DNA from: Planococcus citri
Lineage: Eukaryota; Arthropoda; Insecta; Hemiptera; Pseudococcidae
Assembly: GCF_950023065.1 (NCBI RefSeq)
Contig: NC_088677.1
Location: forward strand, 44,408,555 to 44,472,554
Direction: 5' to 3'
Length of the DNA stretch: 64,000 nt
A program made the position numbers and the translations under genes. Below the pieces are notes generated by a model. It had not been told where the DNA came from and did not search any database. It saw only the letters and a program-made list of their open reading frames with translations. The number at the start of each line of letters is the position of its first letter. The stretch's first letter is position 1. This document shows, piece by piece, positions 21,066-33,850 of this stretch.

Positions 21066-23199
21066 ATGATGCTGGTTTCAGACCATGCTCTTTCCAAAGA
21101 TCGCAGTTGCGTTCAAATCGGAGGCGATCACCTCGAGAGGTTCCCTTGTTAGAGTAACACTCCAACGGAAGTTCCGGAAGAGTTTTTGCCGGAGCTAAAA
21201 AAAAGTATCATGTATGCAAAACTCAATTTCAAAGGAGTCGGTAAAAAATACAGCAGTCATTCATAATCCATAATGAAGTAGGTGCATATATACTTGATAT
21301 TTTTATCGGAGAAAAATGATATTAAAATGTAAATACGTTTTCACCACCAGCAACCTAAAAAGCCCAAACTACTGGCACATTATTACAATAACATGCGACT
21401 AAAGCAACATTCCAGTTATGTTGTACAACGGCGCATGTTGATGACTTAATTTGAAGGGATATTGTGGATAAGCTGAAATATCAAATAATGTAATCGACGA
21501 TTACAGCGTTTGATAAGGTCGCGTGGCCGACCATTTGTTCCGACAATGTAGCAACTAGCGATGTAGATATATCAAAACTACTTTATCCCGCATCTCTTGA
21601 ATAATTCGCAAATAAATGTGCACCCTTTTGCAATCGTTTTTTTTTCTCAGTCGAAAGAGCGATTTACAAATTTAATTTTGATTTTATTATTGTGTGGATT
21701 CGAAAAGATAACAGTGTCCAAAAAACGGGTTTTTCGAGAGAAGTTGGTATTGGTTTGGTTATACCTTACCTACCTATCAATTTAATTCAATAAGATATCG
21801 AGAAGTAGGCCTAATGTCTGTGAAGCAAAGCCATCTTTCATCTTACCTAATAAATTACAGCAAATAGTTTTTATTTCTGTCTAAGTATAGCTTTCAATAA
21901 AAAATCTCGATCCATGCGCAAGTAAGTAACTATCTTTGTAAAAAATGGTAACTTATTGAAAAATTTTTGAAGTTGTTATTCGTTCAAACTTATAATGCTT
22001 CAATTAAGCACCAAAAATTGACGATTTTTTTTTTACCAAAATCATCTTCATAATGTGCCTAAGTAAGTACCTACCCACCTAAGACTTGCATGTAAGTAAA
22101 AATATCAATTTATTGATCATTGTGATTAATAAAAAAAATTTAAAAAAACGATTGGCACAGATTAAACAGATCTAACTAAAATGACATCACTTTGAAATAC
22201 CTTGAGTATCTGTAGATGTTTTTTTCGTTAATAGTTCGTTTATTTTACGTTCATTATAAACGCTTCGACAAGATTTCTTGCATGAGACTTATCTATAACT
22301 AAATCGGTTAAACTTCTTATGTAAACTGCGACGGCGAAGCACGTTTTAAGTAAATTCGTCGGTTTTATGTGAAATAACTTCATTAAAAGGGGTCTTGTAA
22401 ACGCTTTGTGAGGTGGAGTAAAGGGTTAAGTTTTAGATCAAAAGGGTGTTAGACACGATGTTAATTATTAACTTAACAAGATGAAAACCTTCGCTCTTAG
22501 CGAGTCTCGTTATTTAGTCTTAAAGCTTTCGCACCTTTCTTTGTCATAAGTTTTGTCTTAAATGTATATTTACCGAAAGTTATCCACTTTTCAAATTTAT
22601 TTTAATATGTTAAATATGTTTAAAGTATAACTTTCATGCATTTTGTCATATACTTACCTACTCACGCGCCAGTTGAACGTTGAAATAAATTAACCAGAAA
22701 ATCTTTGTTGTTAGTGTTTTCTAAAGATATACTCAAATGACGGAATAATTAACGATATCGGCGTTTATTTTACTAACTATATTTGAGAATTTATGAAGCG
22801 AATGAAAAAGTTTACGATTCAATGCTTCGTACTTTACGTACTTGTATTAGTACCTATACCAAAACTACCTACATGTAGTTTTATGTCTTATAAATATGTA
22901 CCTATAGCAAATATAACGTGTAGGTATCGAATAAACTATATACTCGATTCGTTATGTTTACAACCCCTCCCCCCCAATTTACCTACCGACTCCAATGTTG
23001 TACTTATATGATGAAGTGAGAGTGCATAAAATGTAATCATGCAAGCCTTGTACGTAAATCTTTGTAAGTAAGTGCTTAATTAAGAGATTTTACTTAGATG
23101 TTCTCTGTTTGTAAGAGAATAATCTCGACTTTGAAACTGTTTCTGGATTTTCCTTTTTCTTCTACATTTATATACGTATTAAACCCGCGGTGTGGATAT
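21066..23199. other. Gene-free stretch with two regulatory-like blocks
   Basis: No supported gene. The blocks 21330-21590 and 22200-22560 have balanced composition, few repeats and several AT-core homeodomain-type sites (TTAATTATTAACTTAA near 22461). They stand out from the surrounding repeats. Their role as enhancers is an inference. Confidence 0.4.
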
Positions 23200-23680
23200 G
23201 CGCGCAAGCAGAATTTTTCCACCATTTTCAAGCCTATATCTGGAGACTCCAGCAAAAATAGACTTTTTTCCAGCAACTTCAAATGTGTACAGATATTTCA
23301 GAAGGGCCCATTCGGTCAGTGCCGAGAAGGGTATAGATTTTATTTTTCAAAAATCAAAATAAACTTCCAACGTTCTCCGGTGGATCCCAACGGTGTTTGA
23401 GTGTGAAGCTGTCCATGAAAGCTTCACGTTCCCGCGCCGTTTAGATCAATTGGAAATCGTTGGAAGTTTATTTTGATTTTTGAAAAATAAAATCTATACC
23501 CTTCTCGGCACTGACCGAATGGGCCCTTTTGAAATATCTGTACACAAATATACTTTCATAGGGTGTTGTAGATAATTGACTTGGGCAACTGAAAATTTAT
23601 TTTCGTCATAAGTTCGACATTTTGAATTGATTAGAGTAGATGAATCGTAAAACTAAAGCGACGACGGGTTGAAAAGTGTT
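23200..23680 (-). pseudogene. Decayed relative of the exon-like element at 46.9-47.2 kb, split by a hairpin insertion
   Basis: Read on the minus strand, the segments 23680-23546 and 23284-23200 follow the same order as 47120-46930. Shared blocks are GATTCATCT...TAATC.ATTC, ATGTCGAACT.ATGA and ATTTTCAG.TGCC, then a reading KLLEKSLFLLESPDIGLK that parallels KSLEKRQLLLEAADGLK in the 47-kb copy. The two halves are separated by the inverted-repeat element at 23285-23545. The reading frame is broken, so this is a fossil. Confidence 0.5.
23285..23545. mobile_element. Nearly perfect fold-back (hairpin) element, 87-bp arms
   Basis: The left arm 23286-23372 and right arm 23458-23544 are reverse complements with one visible mismatch (TTTCAGAAGGG against TTTCAAAAGGG). 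The spacer is 85 nt and itself contains a TGAAGCT/AGCTTCA stem. The ends read GTGTACAG...CTGTACAC and are flanked by AAAT on both sides, a possible 4-bp target duplication. The arms are far better matched than those of any other hairpin here, so it is probably a recent insertion or is maintained by selection. Confidence 0.85.
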
Positions 23681-26544
23681 TTTTTACAAGTTGAAAATCT
23701 CAAATTAAAAAAAAATATAGGATTGTCAATTTTTGGAACAAATTATTTAAACTACAATTATTTTTCTCATTATCTATTCAGTACAGCAGTACACGACAGG
23801 GACGGTTTCAGGGGGGGTATGGTGGAGGGGGGTGTAACTCCCCTCCAATGTTCAGAATCGTCGACAAAAATGGCAAAATGGTAAACTGTCGGCAAATAGG
23901 AGACAATTTGAAAAACTAAAAAAAAAATCGAGCAAATCATCACAACCAATGATTTGCCGAAAAATCGCCGACCTATTCTCAAAATTCTTATTTTTTCCAA
24001 AAGCTTTTGCTTCTATTTCTCAAATTATTGATAATTGTTCTTGGAAAGTATATTTTTATTCAAACTTTTAAAAATGTCAGTATTGGAAGAAAACCTAATT
24101 CGTTCATTAAAATTGATGTTGTTTTACTTTTTGAATCACAAATTTTCCAAACCTTTTGCCCTTACTTTGCTCCACTACTTTCAAAAATTTTAAGAATATG
24201 AAAACTCAACAGGAACATTCTAGAAATAGGTACTCATGAGACTCAAAGCACATGAAAAATGCAAATTTTTAATTTTTCTGAACAGATTCACTAGATTTTC
24301 ACATTTTTTTGACACGGCACGTTAAAATTTTAATTATAATCGGCAAAATTACGTGATACACCCTCTCCCCTTCCACCAAATAGCATAACTTCGAACCGTC
24401 TCTGATTCAGTATTCAAATTTGATAAAAATTAAAAGTATTTTCGATTTATCAAATAGAAAATGAAGCCAAACATTTTACAGTTTGTAAAATTGGTCGAAA
24501 TAGAAAATGAACAAAAAATTGTATATGCCAAAATCCAAAATATTTGTACTCGCGTATATTTGGCCACGGTAAATATGTATTAATCAGTAATCACAGATTG
24601 GTCTCGGTCTATACCCAGGTTTCCTCAAAATGCTATCCGCTGATTGGCTGTAATGTTGTGAGAAAAAAGAACATTTTTCACGAAGCGATTTTAATAGGAT
24701 TGATACCGCTGCTCCGTGGGGGGAGGGGAAGACGGGGAACCCTAAAAAGTAAGCTTAAACTTGGAAAAAACTTCTGAAAACATTATCGTCGATTTTTTTG
24801 TTTGTAATACCCGAAAAAATTACGATTCTAATAAATCATTATTTCGATGCTAGATTTCAGAAGCTGAAATTCTTTTTTCAAATTTTGAAAATTTCAATTT
24901 GGCTCATGGATAATAATGTGAAAATCTCATCCCATCGTCGTAGACAGCTGATCTCTGAATTGCTTAGTATGCTATTTTCGACCTTTTTAGAGCTACTTAA
25001 TACATAATTTTTACCTAGTGAGACCTATGGAGTGGACTGATGTGATACGTACTTTGTAACGTGTGTATTCGCATTACGCAGCTTACGCACTACGCGGCTA
25101 TACACCTAACATTACGATAACCGCGACAAGTATATGATTATTATTTTTTTCTCCCTTATGCAGAAGCATATTCTTGTAAAAACACCTCGTGCTTCCTCTT
25201 GATGGAATCTAGCGTACGCTCAGCCTCTTAAAACTCTTATGAAAAGTGGCTACTTGTAACAGAATTAAAGTAATTATTAGCACAGCACAAGCCTAAACGT
25301 TACAGTGTATTATATTGTTGCGAGGTGTACGCCGTTCTCAAGTGTGCAGCTTAAGTTGGCTCTCCCCTTATTAACAAAAATGTATACATTGTCGACAACA
25401 GGGTCCCCAATAATATCCAGCAGATTTGACGAGAATTTTTGTGACACAATTCCAAGTTAGTAGCATTGAATCATATCACTATTACGATAGTGTTACCAAC
25501 CTGTATGGATACTGCAGTACCTACCTACGTGAAGTTTCGTCAGCTATGAAGCACATAGGTACCTACCTACTCCATCTACAAGTACATATGTACTATACGC
25601 AAACTGCAGTTCTTCGTACATTTGCAATAGTTTCATTTACGCAGTAAAGATGTACGTATAATTCGCTTTAAATATTGCACTGCAACAAGTGCCGGGCAAA
25701 AACATTTTTCAAGGTTAAATTCAAGTCTATTAAATTGTGCACTTATTACGACGAGCCACTACAAAATTAAAACTACTACGCGTTAATACGCTGAGCTGCA
25801 TAGGTACTCGTATTTCCAATAAATAAAATTTCAATACACGTATCGTACCTATACTGACTTACTCGTACTATACATATGTAGGTACGTCTACGTACATTGT
25901 ACGGTGTAGTCGGTGTAAGTGTAGGACTATAGGTAGTGTATCTGTATACCATACACATCGAATACATGCAACATAATAAGATTTTTCCATCGTAGAACAT
26001 ATTGTAACGTTGAAAGTTTTTTGTAATCGTTTAGAGTCTGAAAACTTCGAATGATTGGTGTTGCGTGAATTTAACGGAGGTAGCCAATAAACTGTGCGAT
26101 CGGTTGTAGAAAGATTTGTAAAAATCGTTGTAGCATTACGAATAGGATTGAAACGAGGCAAAAATGTACATTGTTCTTTTATGAAGAATTTTTAATCTTC
26201 TTCGATTATTTACAGCGCTGTACACTTTTGTAAACTTGCCATTAATAAAAAGAATGATAAAATGGATTTCAAATGATCGGGTTGTTGTATTATTTTGATT
26301 ACGAATAAGTGTATACAAGGTTGTTTGAAATTTCACGTGCTTTTTTGGTTGGTTGTGTAATCATATCACGAATGTTTTTATGCTGTAGGAGTGTAGGTGC
26401 ACCCCTAGATTATTTTTTTTAATTTTCCAAAATTCAACAATCCTTGTCTTAAATTACAAAATACTTAGGTAACTCTTCTTTAAAAACATTTTATTGCTAA
26501 CGTACAGTATCTTTACTTAAGTATATCAATATCTACTTTTGTAA
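23681..26544. other. Gene-free stretch with old repeats
   Basis: No supported gene. The part 23780-24400 (GGGGGGGTATGGTGGAGGGG, CGGCAAAT, TTTGCCGA) resembles fragments at 33.2-34.1 and 43.1 kb and is an interspersed repeat. The part 25030-25420 is more balanced in composition. 25500-25900 is rich in TACGTAC and TACCTAC motifs. Confidence 0.4.
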
Positions 26545-27016
26545 CGTTATGGCACCATTTAGTTGAACGTCGTTGTGGCACCAGGTAGCAAGTGAAGAAA
26601 ACTTAGTCATTTACGCAAGTGTTTTTCTGGCAATGGTTTATTCATTAATAAAAACCAACTGGTGCCTCTACATATGTATATTATATGAGTATAGAGTGAT
26701 GATTAAGGGTATAAGCAACAGTGCCATCTAATCGAAACATTTTACAACGAATTTTTACAAAAGAATACATCGAAAACCAATGAGACCTGAAAATGGTGCC
26801 ACAACGTCTGTTGACTATATAATTTTACCAGTATGTTAAAAGGGACTTTTAAATGTCGTTGTGGCACCATTACAAAAATTTGTCTAACGACCCCTGGCAG
26901 TGCCCTGATGACATTCCACACGATTTTAAATAAAAAACGTTGTGGCACCATTTGGTGGTGCCACAACGTAAATTTTGGTGCCTGAACGTGTGTAAAGTAT
27001 ATAAAATGGTGCCACA
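26545..27016. repeat. Cluster of a 13-bp motif CGTTGTGGCACCA in both orientations
   Basis: Exact or near copies occur at 26545-26557 (CGTTATGGCACCA), 26571-26583, 26857-26869 and 26938-26950 in forward orientation. Reverse copies are at 26794-26806, 26956-26968, 26976-26988 (TGGTGCCTGAACG) and 27007-27016. A partial copy (TGGTGCC) is at 26660. Two of them form a palindrome at 26938-26968 with a 5-nt centre. I saw no copies elsewhere in the window. Confidence 0.85.
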
Positions 27017-30000
27017 AGTACATCAATTATGAGTACCTATATACAGTGTCGTTTTGCTAATTTTTAGTTTTATGATTTATTCTCAAATTCAGGCATGTGC
27101 AGGGGGAGGAGTTTCCCCAACCCCAAGCACGAGTTTTTTAAAAGATTCGCCAAAGTCTCGCAAGTGCTAAAAAATCTGTTTTTACTAAAAAAAAAAATAC
27201 CCTGAAAAAATAGCTAAACTGCGTTTAAATCCATAATCTGTTACTGATACTTACATTTTTTGCTTTTTTTATATTTAATTCTCGTCCAGGGCCCAGATTT
27301 TCTCTGCTTTGCCCTGCTCGAATTCTAAGTAAGTAATCGTTTAATATTAAACTGTGAAATAATTAGTTGCCTATACCTACCTAGATGTTCTCATAGCCCG
27401 TTTCGAGAGGACTGCAGAAAAGAAAAAAACTAATTTTGATATTATTTTTCTTAAGGTGTCTCTTCGACTGTAGTTTGATGGTCATAGTAAATGACAACGT
27501 TAAGGGCGAAATTCTGGAATACTTCCATCGGCGAGCAATTACCTACACAATCTTCTTGAATTTGCCTCCCAGGTTACTGAGGTCAGGTTCCATCATTAGA
27601 ATGTTCTAAGTAAACTAATCAAGAGTCAAAATAGGCCCAGATAACGTTGCCTCATTCATTGGCATGGGTGGTAAATTTGGGATAGGTAATTTTTTTTTCA
27701 TTCAGCTTCCAAAATATGCATTTAGCTCGTGGCATCTTGTTTGGAAAAATATTTCTCCAGTTTTTTGCATCCCAACCTTATTTCAGCACCTAGATTTTTC
27801 TTCAAAAAGTGCCGTTTCTTCTACACTTGGAGAATTTCAAAAATTTTCCTGATTTCTGGTAAAATTTGTAACAGTTGGGCGGTAGATATAACTCAAAATT
27901 TCAAGGATGCGCCAGAGAAATGATAGAATGTAAGCGACTATTTTTCGTTATGAACCAAAAATCAGATGAAAAAATTAACCATCTTGAAAAAAACACAGTA
28001 GGTACCTATCAACATCTTTTTTGCCTTTAGCATCCATTGAAATTGAACTTTTGGCTGTCTTTTATGTTTTCATTGGCTTACTATACCTACCTCTGAAACG
28101 CAGGTACAAAAACAAAGTTTCCTTTTTCTGGCCAACTACTACACTCACAAAAAAATTACTTGACAGATGTAGGTATTATTCTAAATATTTACTGTTGAAA
28201 GTGGCCAGTTTAAAAGCTTTCAGGTGATGGGTATTGGGTATGATTTTAAGTTATAATTTCAAAAATAAATTTTTAAAATAAGAATGAATATACCTAGGTG
28301 TCTAGGAATTTTTACGCTGGTGTGGCTGGTTTGGCAATGATGATTTCGCGATGCTTTGTAAAATCTTGGTCTAAACAAACTTTACTACACGTAGGTCTAG
28401 GTATGTTTAGCGTCACCTTGTTGAATTCGTGCAGCATAAGTTTACTTATTGAAAATTTGAACGAGGAGGAAACCCCGCGCCGCGCCGCGCCGTGTAGGTA
28501 CCTATTCCGATTAGCAGATCAGACTGCGGGATTAAAGTTTGAACAAATTTATGGTACACGAACATCGATAATACAGTGCTTATGTATAGGTAGGTATGGG
28601 TTGGGAGAAGATTGACTCATTGATATTTGTTCGGGTGAAAATATTTCGCTAGTATTTTAGTATACATTATCTACTCGTATTATGGGATTTCGGATATATG
28701 TACAAGTATAATTTTCCTATCACTGACGTAAGTTGAGATGAGACACCAAAGTCGAGCTACCCGCAGGGCTATAAAGTCGTTAAATATCGCCGAAATTTGG
28801 CTGGTATAGTTTTATATGTAAGTACAATTGTGCGAGTCCGAGTATTATTAACTTAATTCGACAACGACGACGAAACTTCAATACATAACTCATCAAATCT
28901 GTGGCCGTGGCCTATAAGATGAACTGGAGTAGAAAAATTTTCAACGTAATGAAATGTAGATTCGGTTATAACGGATTTGAGGGTTGTTTCCGGTATCCTA
29001 TTCCGGTCTGTGGGTTACCGACTTACATTCGATTCGAAGTCAAAACATTAAAACGTTCGCGTACTCGTCAATGTATGAATGAAATACGGAATAAAAATAT
29101 CTGACTTTTGATGGACACAAATGAATGTACATAATCATTGTCTCTAGGAGGTAGTAACGCCGCATGTGTCCCTATACACCGCGAATCGTCTAATGATGAG
29201 CACCTAATCAGGTGAAAATTCGGCTCCTCCTTTTACGGCTACCCGTCGCTTTTGTTCTTTAATACAGACGCATCTATTAAGCGAGGATGAGCGATCATCA
29301 ATCGGGCAAATCTTAAATTCTAGTTTTACCGCGCATACTCATTAATACGTCTCGAATTTTACGTAATGTACGAGTACGATTGAGTTGTCGAATAAAATGA
29401 TCATATTGTGTGTCGCCTGGCCACATGGGGCGCTATAGTAGGCAATGCATTAATATTACTCGTATGATTGTACCCCTACCCATGCCCCTACCTACTCTTG
29501 TCTATATCATTCGTATAGGCCTATAAGCGTACTGTACTATAGGCAATTCTGTCGCAAAAAAATTCAACTACCACATATGTATTAACCGGCTACCTTAAAC
29601 AGGATTAGTTGTTTTGACGTTGTATTATCCGCGTCGAAAGGCTTAATTTGCCAAGTTCAAGTTTCATAGTTATCAACAGACGGCTTGATTACGAACTAAC
29701 AATATAAGTAATAGGCCTATGCCTATACCCATGGTCGGTGACTTTCTTAGGTCGCGTCACGTCTACTCGTACCAAAGGGTACGATGACGACGTGCCGCGC
29801 CATAGACACCTTAGCAGCATTTTTATTGCCTTTGTCTTTCTCATTTGCACTAATCAAACTTGAAATGTTTGTTTTCCAATTTACTGCTTCTAATCTTACG
29901 CGTTTTTTAAATAGATTATCAGAAGGGCTCCGACGCGAATGCTTCCATATACCATATTCCAACGGTATTTTAAACTAACAAAACAATCGAATCGTTTTTT

Positions 30001-32520
30001 CGCGTTTTCTTTTGTTTTATCGCTTATTTATTATACATTTATTCTGAAATGATTCTCATTGGAGCTCGAACATAATTCTATTGCTGATAAATTTTGGAAG
30101 AAGTTACTCGTAGGTTTATTTTAAAAGTGGAATAATGTAAAATGTTGTATGTGCCTACTGTAATATACTTACTTACCAGTTACCATATACCTGGAAAACG
30201 TATTGCATACCTATCTATTGGAAAATCAGCGCTCTGGAGTGTCTGGACTCGGGAGTGTCATCACAGTGGTAAAGTAGCCTATTTCCCTCTTCCCCATTCT
30301 GGCAAAAATATAAGTACAATTGAAATGTAAAAGTTCCTTCTGTACATTTTTTGATTTTTTTCTCTAGAGCAAAAGTCGAATTTTTGGAATATACATATGT
30401 AATATCCTGCCTGGAACTCTCAGGACCAAATTTCAGCCACCCAATTCATTTTTCGGGTTTTGAAAATTTTGAAATCATTAGAACTACGTATATCAAATCT
30501 CACCATTTTTAGCCAAGCTGGAGCTTCCAAGTAGGTAACACGATTTTGAACAATGTCCGTTATTTTCAAACTTTACCAAGAAGGCATGAAAACTTGACCA
30601 GATCCGTTGAAAATTAAATTTTTTCCGCATTTTGAACTAATCCAAAGATTTACCGTTTCGTTCCGTTGCCAAGACATCTTGTTGAACATCTCGAAAGTGG
30701 ATTTGGTACCATACTCCTCAAGTTTCAACAAAACAGTAAAAAAACAATTTTAAAAAAAACAACAAAGTGGGTAATAGGTATGTACATACTTTTATTGAAA
30801 ATAGCAATATTGGAATTTGTAAGGCGAATATCGCGTCATTGACACTTGACAGTCACTCAGTTTCAAAATTTTAAACAAAGTTTCTAATATTTTGACCTTT
30901 TTCCAAATTAAATACATACGTACTTATCTAGGCACTTATTGGAGTTGACAATCTTCGCTTGAGCGCTTCGCCGAACTTACGAGTAGATTCACTCAAACGC
31001 TTCAAATAAGTGGAAATCAAACAACATACCTAATTATTTAAAAGTCTCTGAAAAAAATGCCGCAGAACTTAGTAGACATAGAATTTGTTCAATTTTTTAG
31101 TAGAAAATTGATTCATTCTTTTGAAAACATTTACCTATTCATTATAATCTGGAAAAATACTTATACGATGTTCAGCATTGAATCATTCAAGTTTGCTTGT
31201 TTGTATACAGAAATGGCCATCTGATACCTTTTTTTGTATGAAAATTGAGTAAAAAGAACGATTCAACTTGTATGTTTTTTTTAAATTTTCTTTTTTTGGA
31301 AATTTTACGTAAAAATATTTTCAGAATTGAAATGTATTGTTATTCGTGGTGAGTTTTATTTTAGATGATGTTCCAAAAATCTAATTTCATGGAGTAATTT
31401 TGACTGTAATATTATATGTATCACTCAAAAATGATAGGAATAGGTACCTCAAAAACGTATTGCAAACACGCGAGTAACTTGAAACCAGTTTGTTAAGAAG
31501 TTCTTTTCATAAACGTACTTAACGTATCTAGTTATGCCGTTCTGTCTGCAAGTGCAACTCAGTTAGGGCGTCCTTTCAGAAAATTAAAAAGCCATCATAA
31601 AAAGTTTAATTTTTCTAGTTAGTCTCTTGGCATTTTTCATCTTCTTGCAATGGAGAGACGAAATTTCAAGAAACAATGTGTTCAGTTTTCAATTTTTTGA
31701 ATTTTCGCCAGCAACCATGATTTTTTGGATTTATTGACAACCGGTTCAAAATTGAGAAACTGTTTTAATACCAAAATACATAATTTGTTTGAATCGCTTA
31801 TTCAAATGCATTATTTACTTATGAAATAAAAAAGCTCTCTGTCCATAAAAATTACGTTTCGTGATTTTTTGCACACGCTATATCGTACGTAGGTAATTTC
31901 AAAACTTCTGACGTTACCATCGGAAGCCTTTAATTTACTTAGTCGTTTAGTACGTATATGGGCCTTATTTGGAATCTACGATTTTGAAGAAAAAATTTAT
32001 AAAAATATAGGTATACCTAGTTGTTCCAGAGTGTATATGGAACAGATAGGGTTTGTTAAAAGAAATAAAAAATTTCCTTCTTTTTATTTGATGCGTATTG
32101 AAAAATTTACTTAGTTCGATCAACTCCAGATCATTCCCGTGTCTGTTCACAAAATACTTCAAAATTATGAGCTTTTATCTCGGCAATTTGTTTAAAAAGT
32201 CTTCATTTTTCGTCAACATTTGACATTAATCTCAAATTACCTAAATGGCTAAACATCTAGTATGATAAAACAATTGGAGTCACATTGAGCTTGGCAGGGA
32301 GTCCATCCTACGCGTGTAAAAACTATAGCCGATAAAAAAATTGTAATCATCTAATGCACGTATCGCACAAACACAGAAAAAAACTTAATTTCACATACAG
32401 TTTTAATTTTGAGTAGAAAAATGCTAATGAAAATGCACCCCGAAGTTCAAATCTCATGTTCGACGCTTTAGGTATACACTAATCATTCAGCATATTTCTG
32501 AACGAAGATTTTTTTTTTTC
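27017..32520. other. Gene-free stretch with regulatory-like blocks
   Basis: No supported gene over 5.5 kb. 27.1-28.3 kb is old repeat (CAGGGGGAGGAGTTTCCCC at about 27100). A GCGCC tract lies at 28475-28492. 28620-30060 is balanced in composition and largely free of homopolymers, with TGTGGCC, an inverted E-box pair CACCTAATCAGGTG near 29200 and the hairpin CGTACC-AAA-GGGTACG near 29770. It is the longest such block in the window. 30.3-32.3 kb is again repeat-like. Confidence 0.4.
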
Positions 32521-32680
32521 ATTAGAAGATAGCACAAAGGCACGAATCGGGAAGAATAAGAGACAGAAGGAGAGAAAGAGCGAGCGAGAGAGTAAAAAGG
32601 CAAGAAAATAAAAGGACGAACAAAACAATAACATGAAGAAGTCAATTGGGAGCAGTTCGCTGTTGCAAAAGCGAAGAAAA
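32521..32680. promoter_or_regulatory. GAGA-rich polypurine tract
   Basis: About 160 nt almost entirely of purines on the plus strand, including AGGAGAGAAAGAGCGAGCGA and further GAGAG units. It is followed by a block of balanced composition (32690-33060). GAGA repeats bind GAGA-factor-type proteins at promoters and Polycomb response elements in insects. No gene start is recognised here, so the role is speculative. Confidence 0.3.
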
Positions 32681-33426
32681 ATAGAGTGATGGAATACAAT
32701 AAAACAGCAAGATATTTTTGCGGCCTGCTTATAGGGGGTAAAAAAGCCCCCAAAGTACCGTCCCGGCGCAATTTGTTCACAGCAGCGGGCAATATTTCTT
32801 TGCGATTACCTTACAGATTCCTAGATTCAGTTACAATAATTACAGACTGCGCCAGTTCTCACGACAACAAATACTTAAAACGTCTTTGTATTGAGTACGC
32901 CCCTAGCTTAACGGTACCATTGTTTACCAGCAATTACAACTATATTTGCGTGCTGGCCTTAGCCCTCGAAAATTATTGATATTCCTTCAAATATGATCGC
33001 GACCGACGTCGTCTGTCGATTTTTTATCGATAGTGTAGTTTTCAACGATTTGTTCAGCCCTGTAGCGATATGAAAATAAAAAGCGATACCATAAATGACG
33101 CCCCAAAGAAGTTCAACGAATAAATTTCATAAATTTTGATGAAAATCTTCAATAAAATTTCAGGACTTGAAAATTTTTTCGATTCTTTTCCCCAAATTTT
33201 TTACAGGGTCCAGAGAGGGAAAATTTACTGCCTCAAAATACATATAGAATTTTCACATGACGATCAAATTGGTGTCGTCCTTCCCCCTAAAGTTGCCAAA
33301 TTTTGAAAAAGATCGGCAAATTGTCGACTTTGCCGAGACTCGATGAAATCGATTTTTGAAAATTTTCAGTCTTGATAAAGAGACTTATTTGCCGACTTTC
33401 TTGGAACTTGAATTGCACATTTTTGA
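32681..33426. other. Balanced-composition block followed by repeat DNA
   Basis: 32690-33060 has few homopolymers and a 97-codon plus-strand open frame (32686-32979) without recognisable motifs. 33170-33420 is interspersed repeat (CGGCAAATTGTCGAC, TTTGCCGA). Confidence 0.35.
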
Positions 33427-33850
33427 AATCTTTTGCCCTCGCTTCGTTCGGGCTGAATACAGTTTTTCTATGAATTTCTGAATTTCTGCACCTGGAAAAT
33501 ATCTGTTCTAAGTAGGTACTTTGCTTTAAAAAATGTCAAATGTAAATAATTAACTTTTTGTACGAAAATAATAATTTATATAAATTTTTGAAAACTTCAG
33601 CTTCCGCTTTGCTCAGGCCTGTTAGCTTTTCTTTTTCAAAATCAAACTTTATACGAATCTATTATTATTTTGTATTCTAATTCAAAAAATGTTTTTTTTT
33701 TTCTTTTTCAAGACTTGTTGGAATTGAAAGCCAAAAAAACCAACCTCCTCACATAAAAAAAAAAAACAAAAACAAAAACGTTCTTTCACCTATCAAAATA
33801 CGAATTTTCAAAAAAAAAATCCTCTTCTGCGCTCGGGCTAATTTGTTTCT
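33427..33850. repeat. Satellite-like array A (three degenerate monomers)
   Basis: Core motifs GCCCTCGCTTCGTTCGGGC (33435), CTTCCGCTTTGCTCAGGCC (33601) and CCTCTTCTGCGCTCGGGC (33821) recur at 166- and 220-bp spacing. Each is followed by a pyrimidine-rich tail (CTTTTCTTTTTCAAAATCAA type). The same unit occurs at 42.7 and 59.6 kb. Confidence 0.7.

Noticed and set aside
32686..32979. 97-codon plus-strand open frame
   Set aside because: No recognisable family, no signal of splicing, and composition not distinct from chance.
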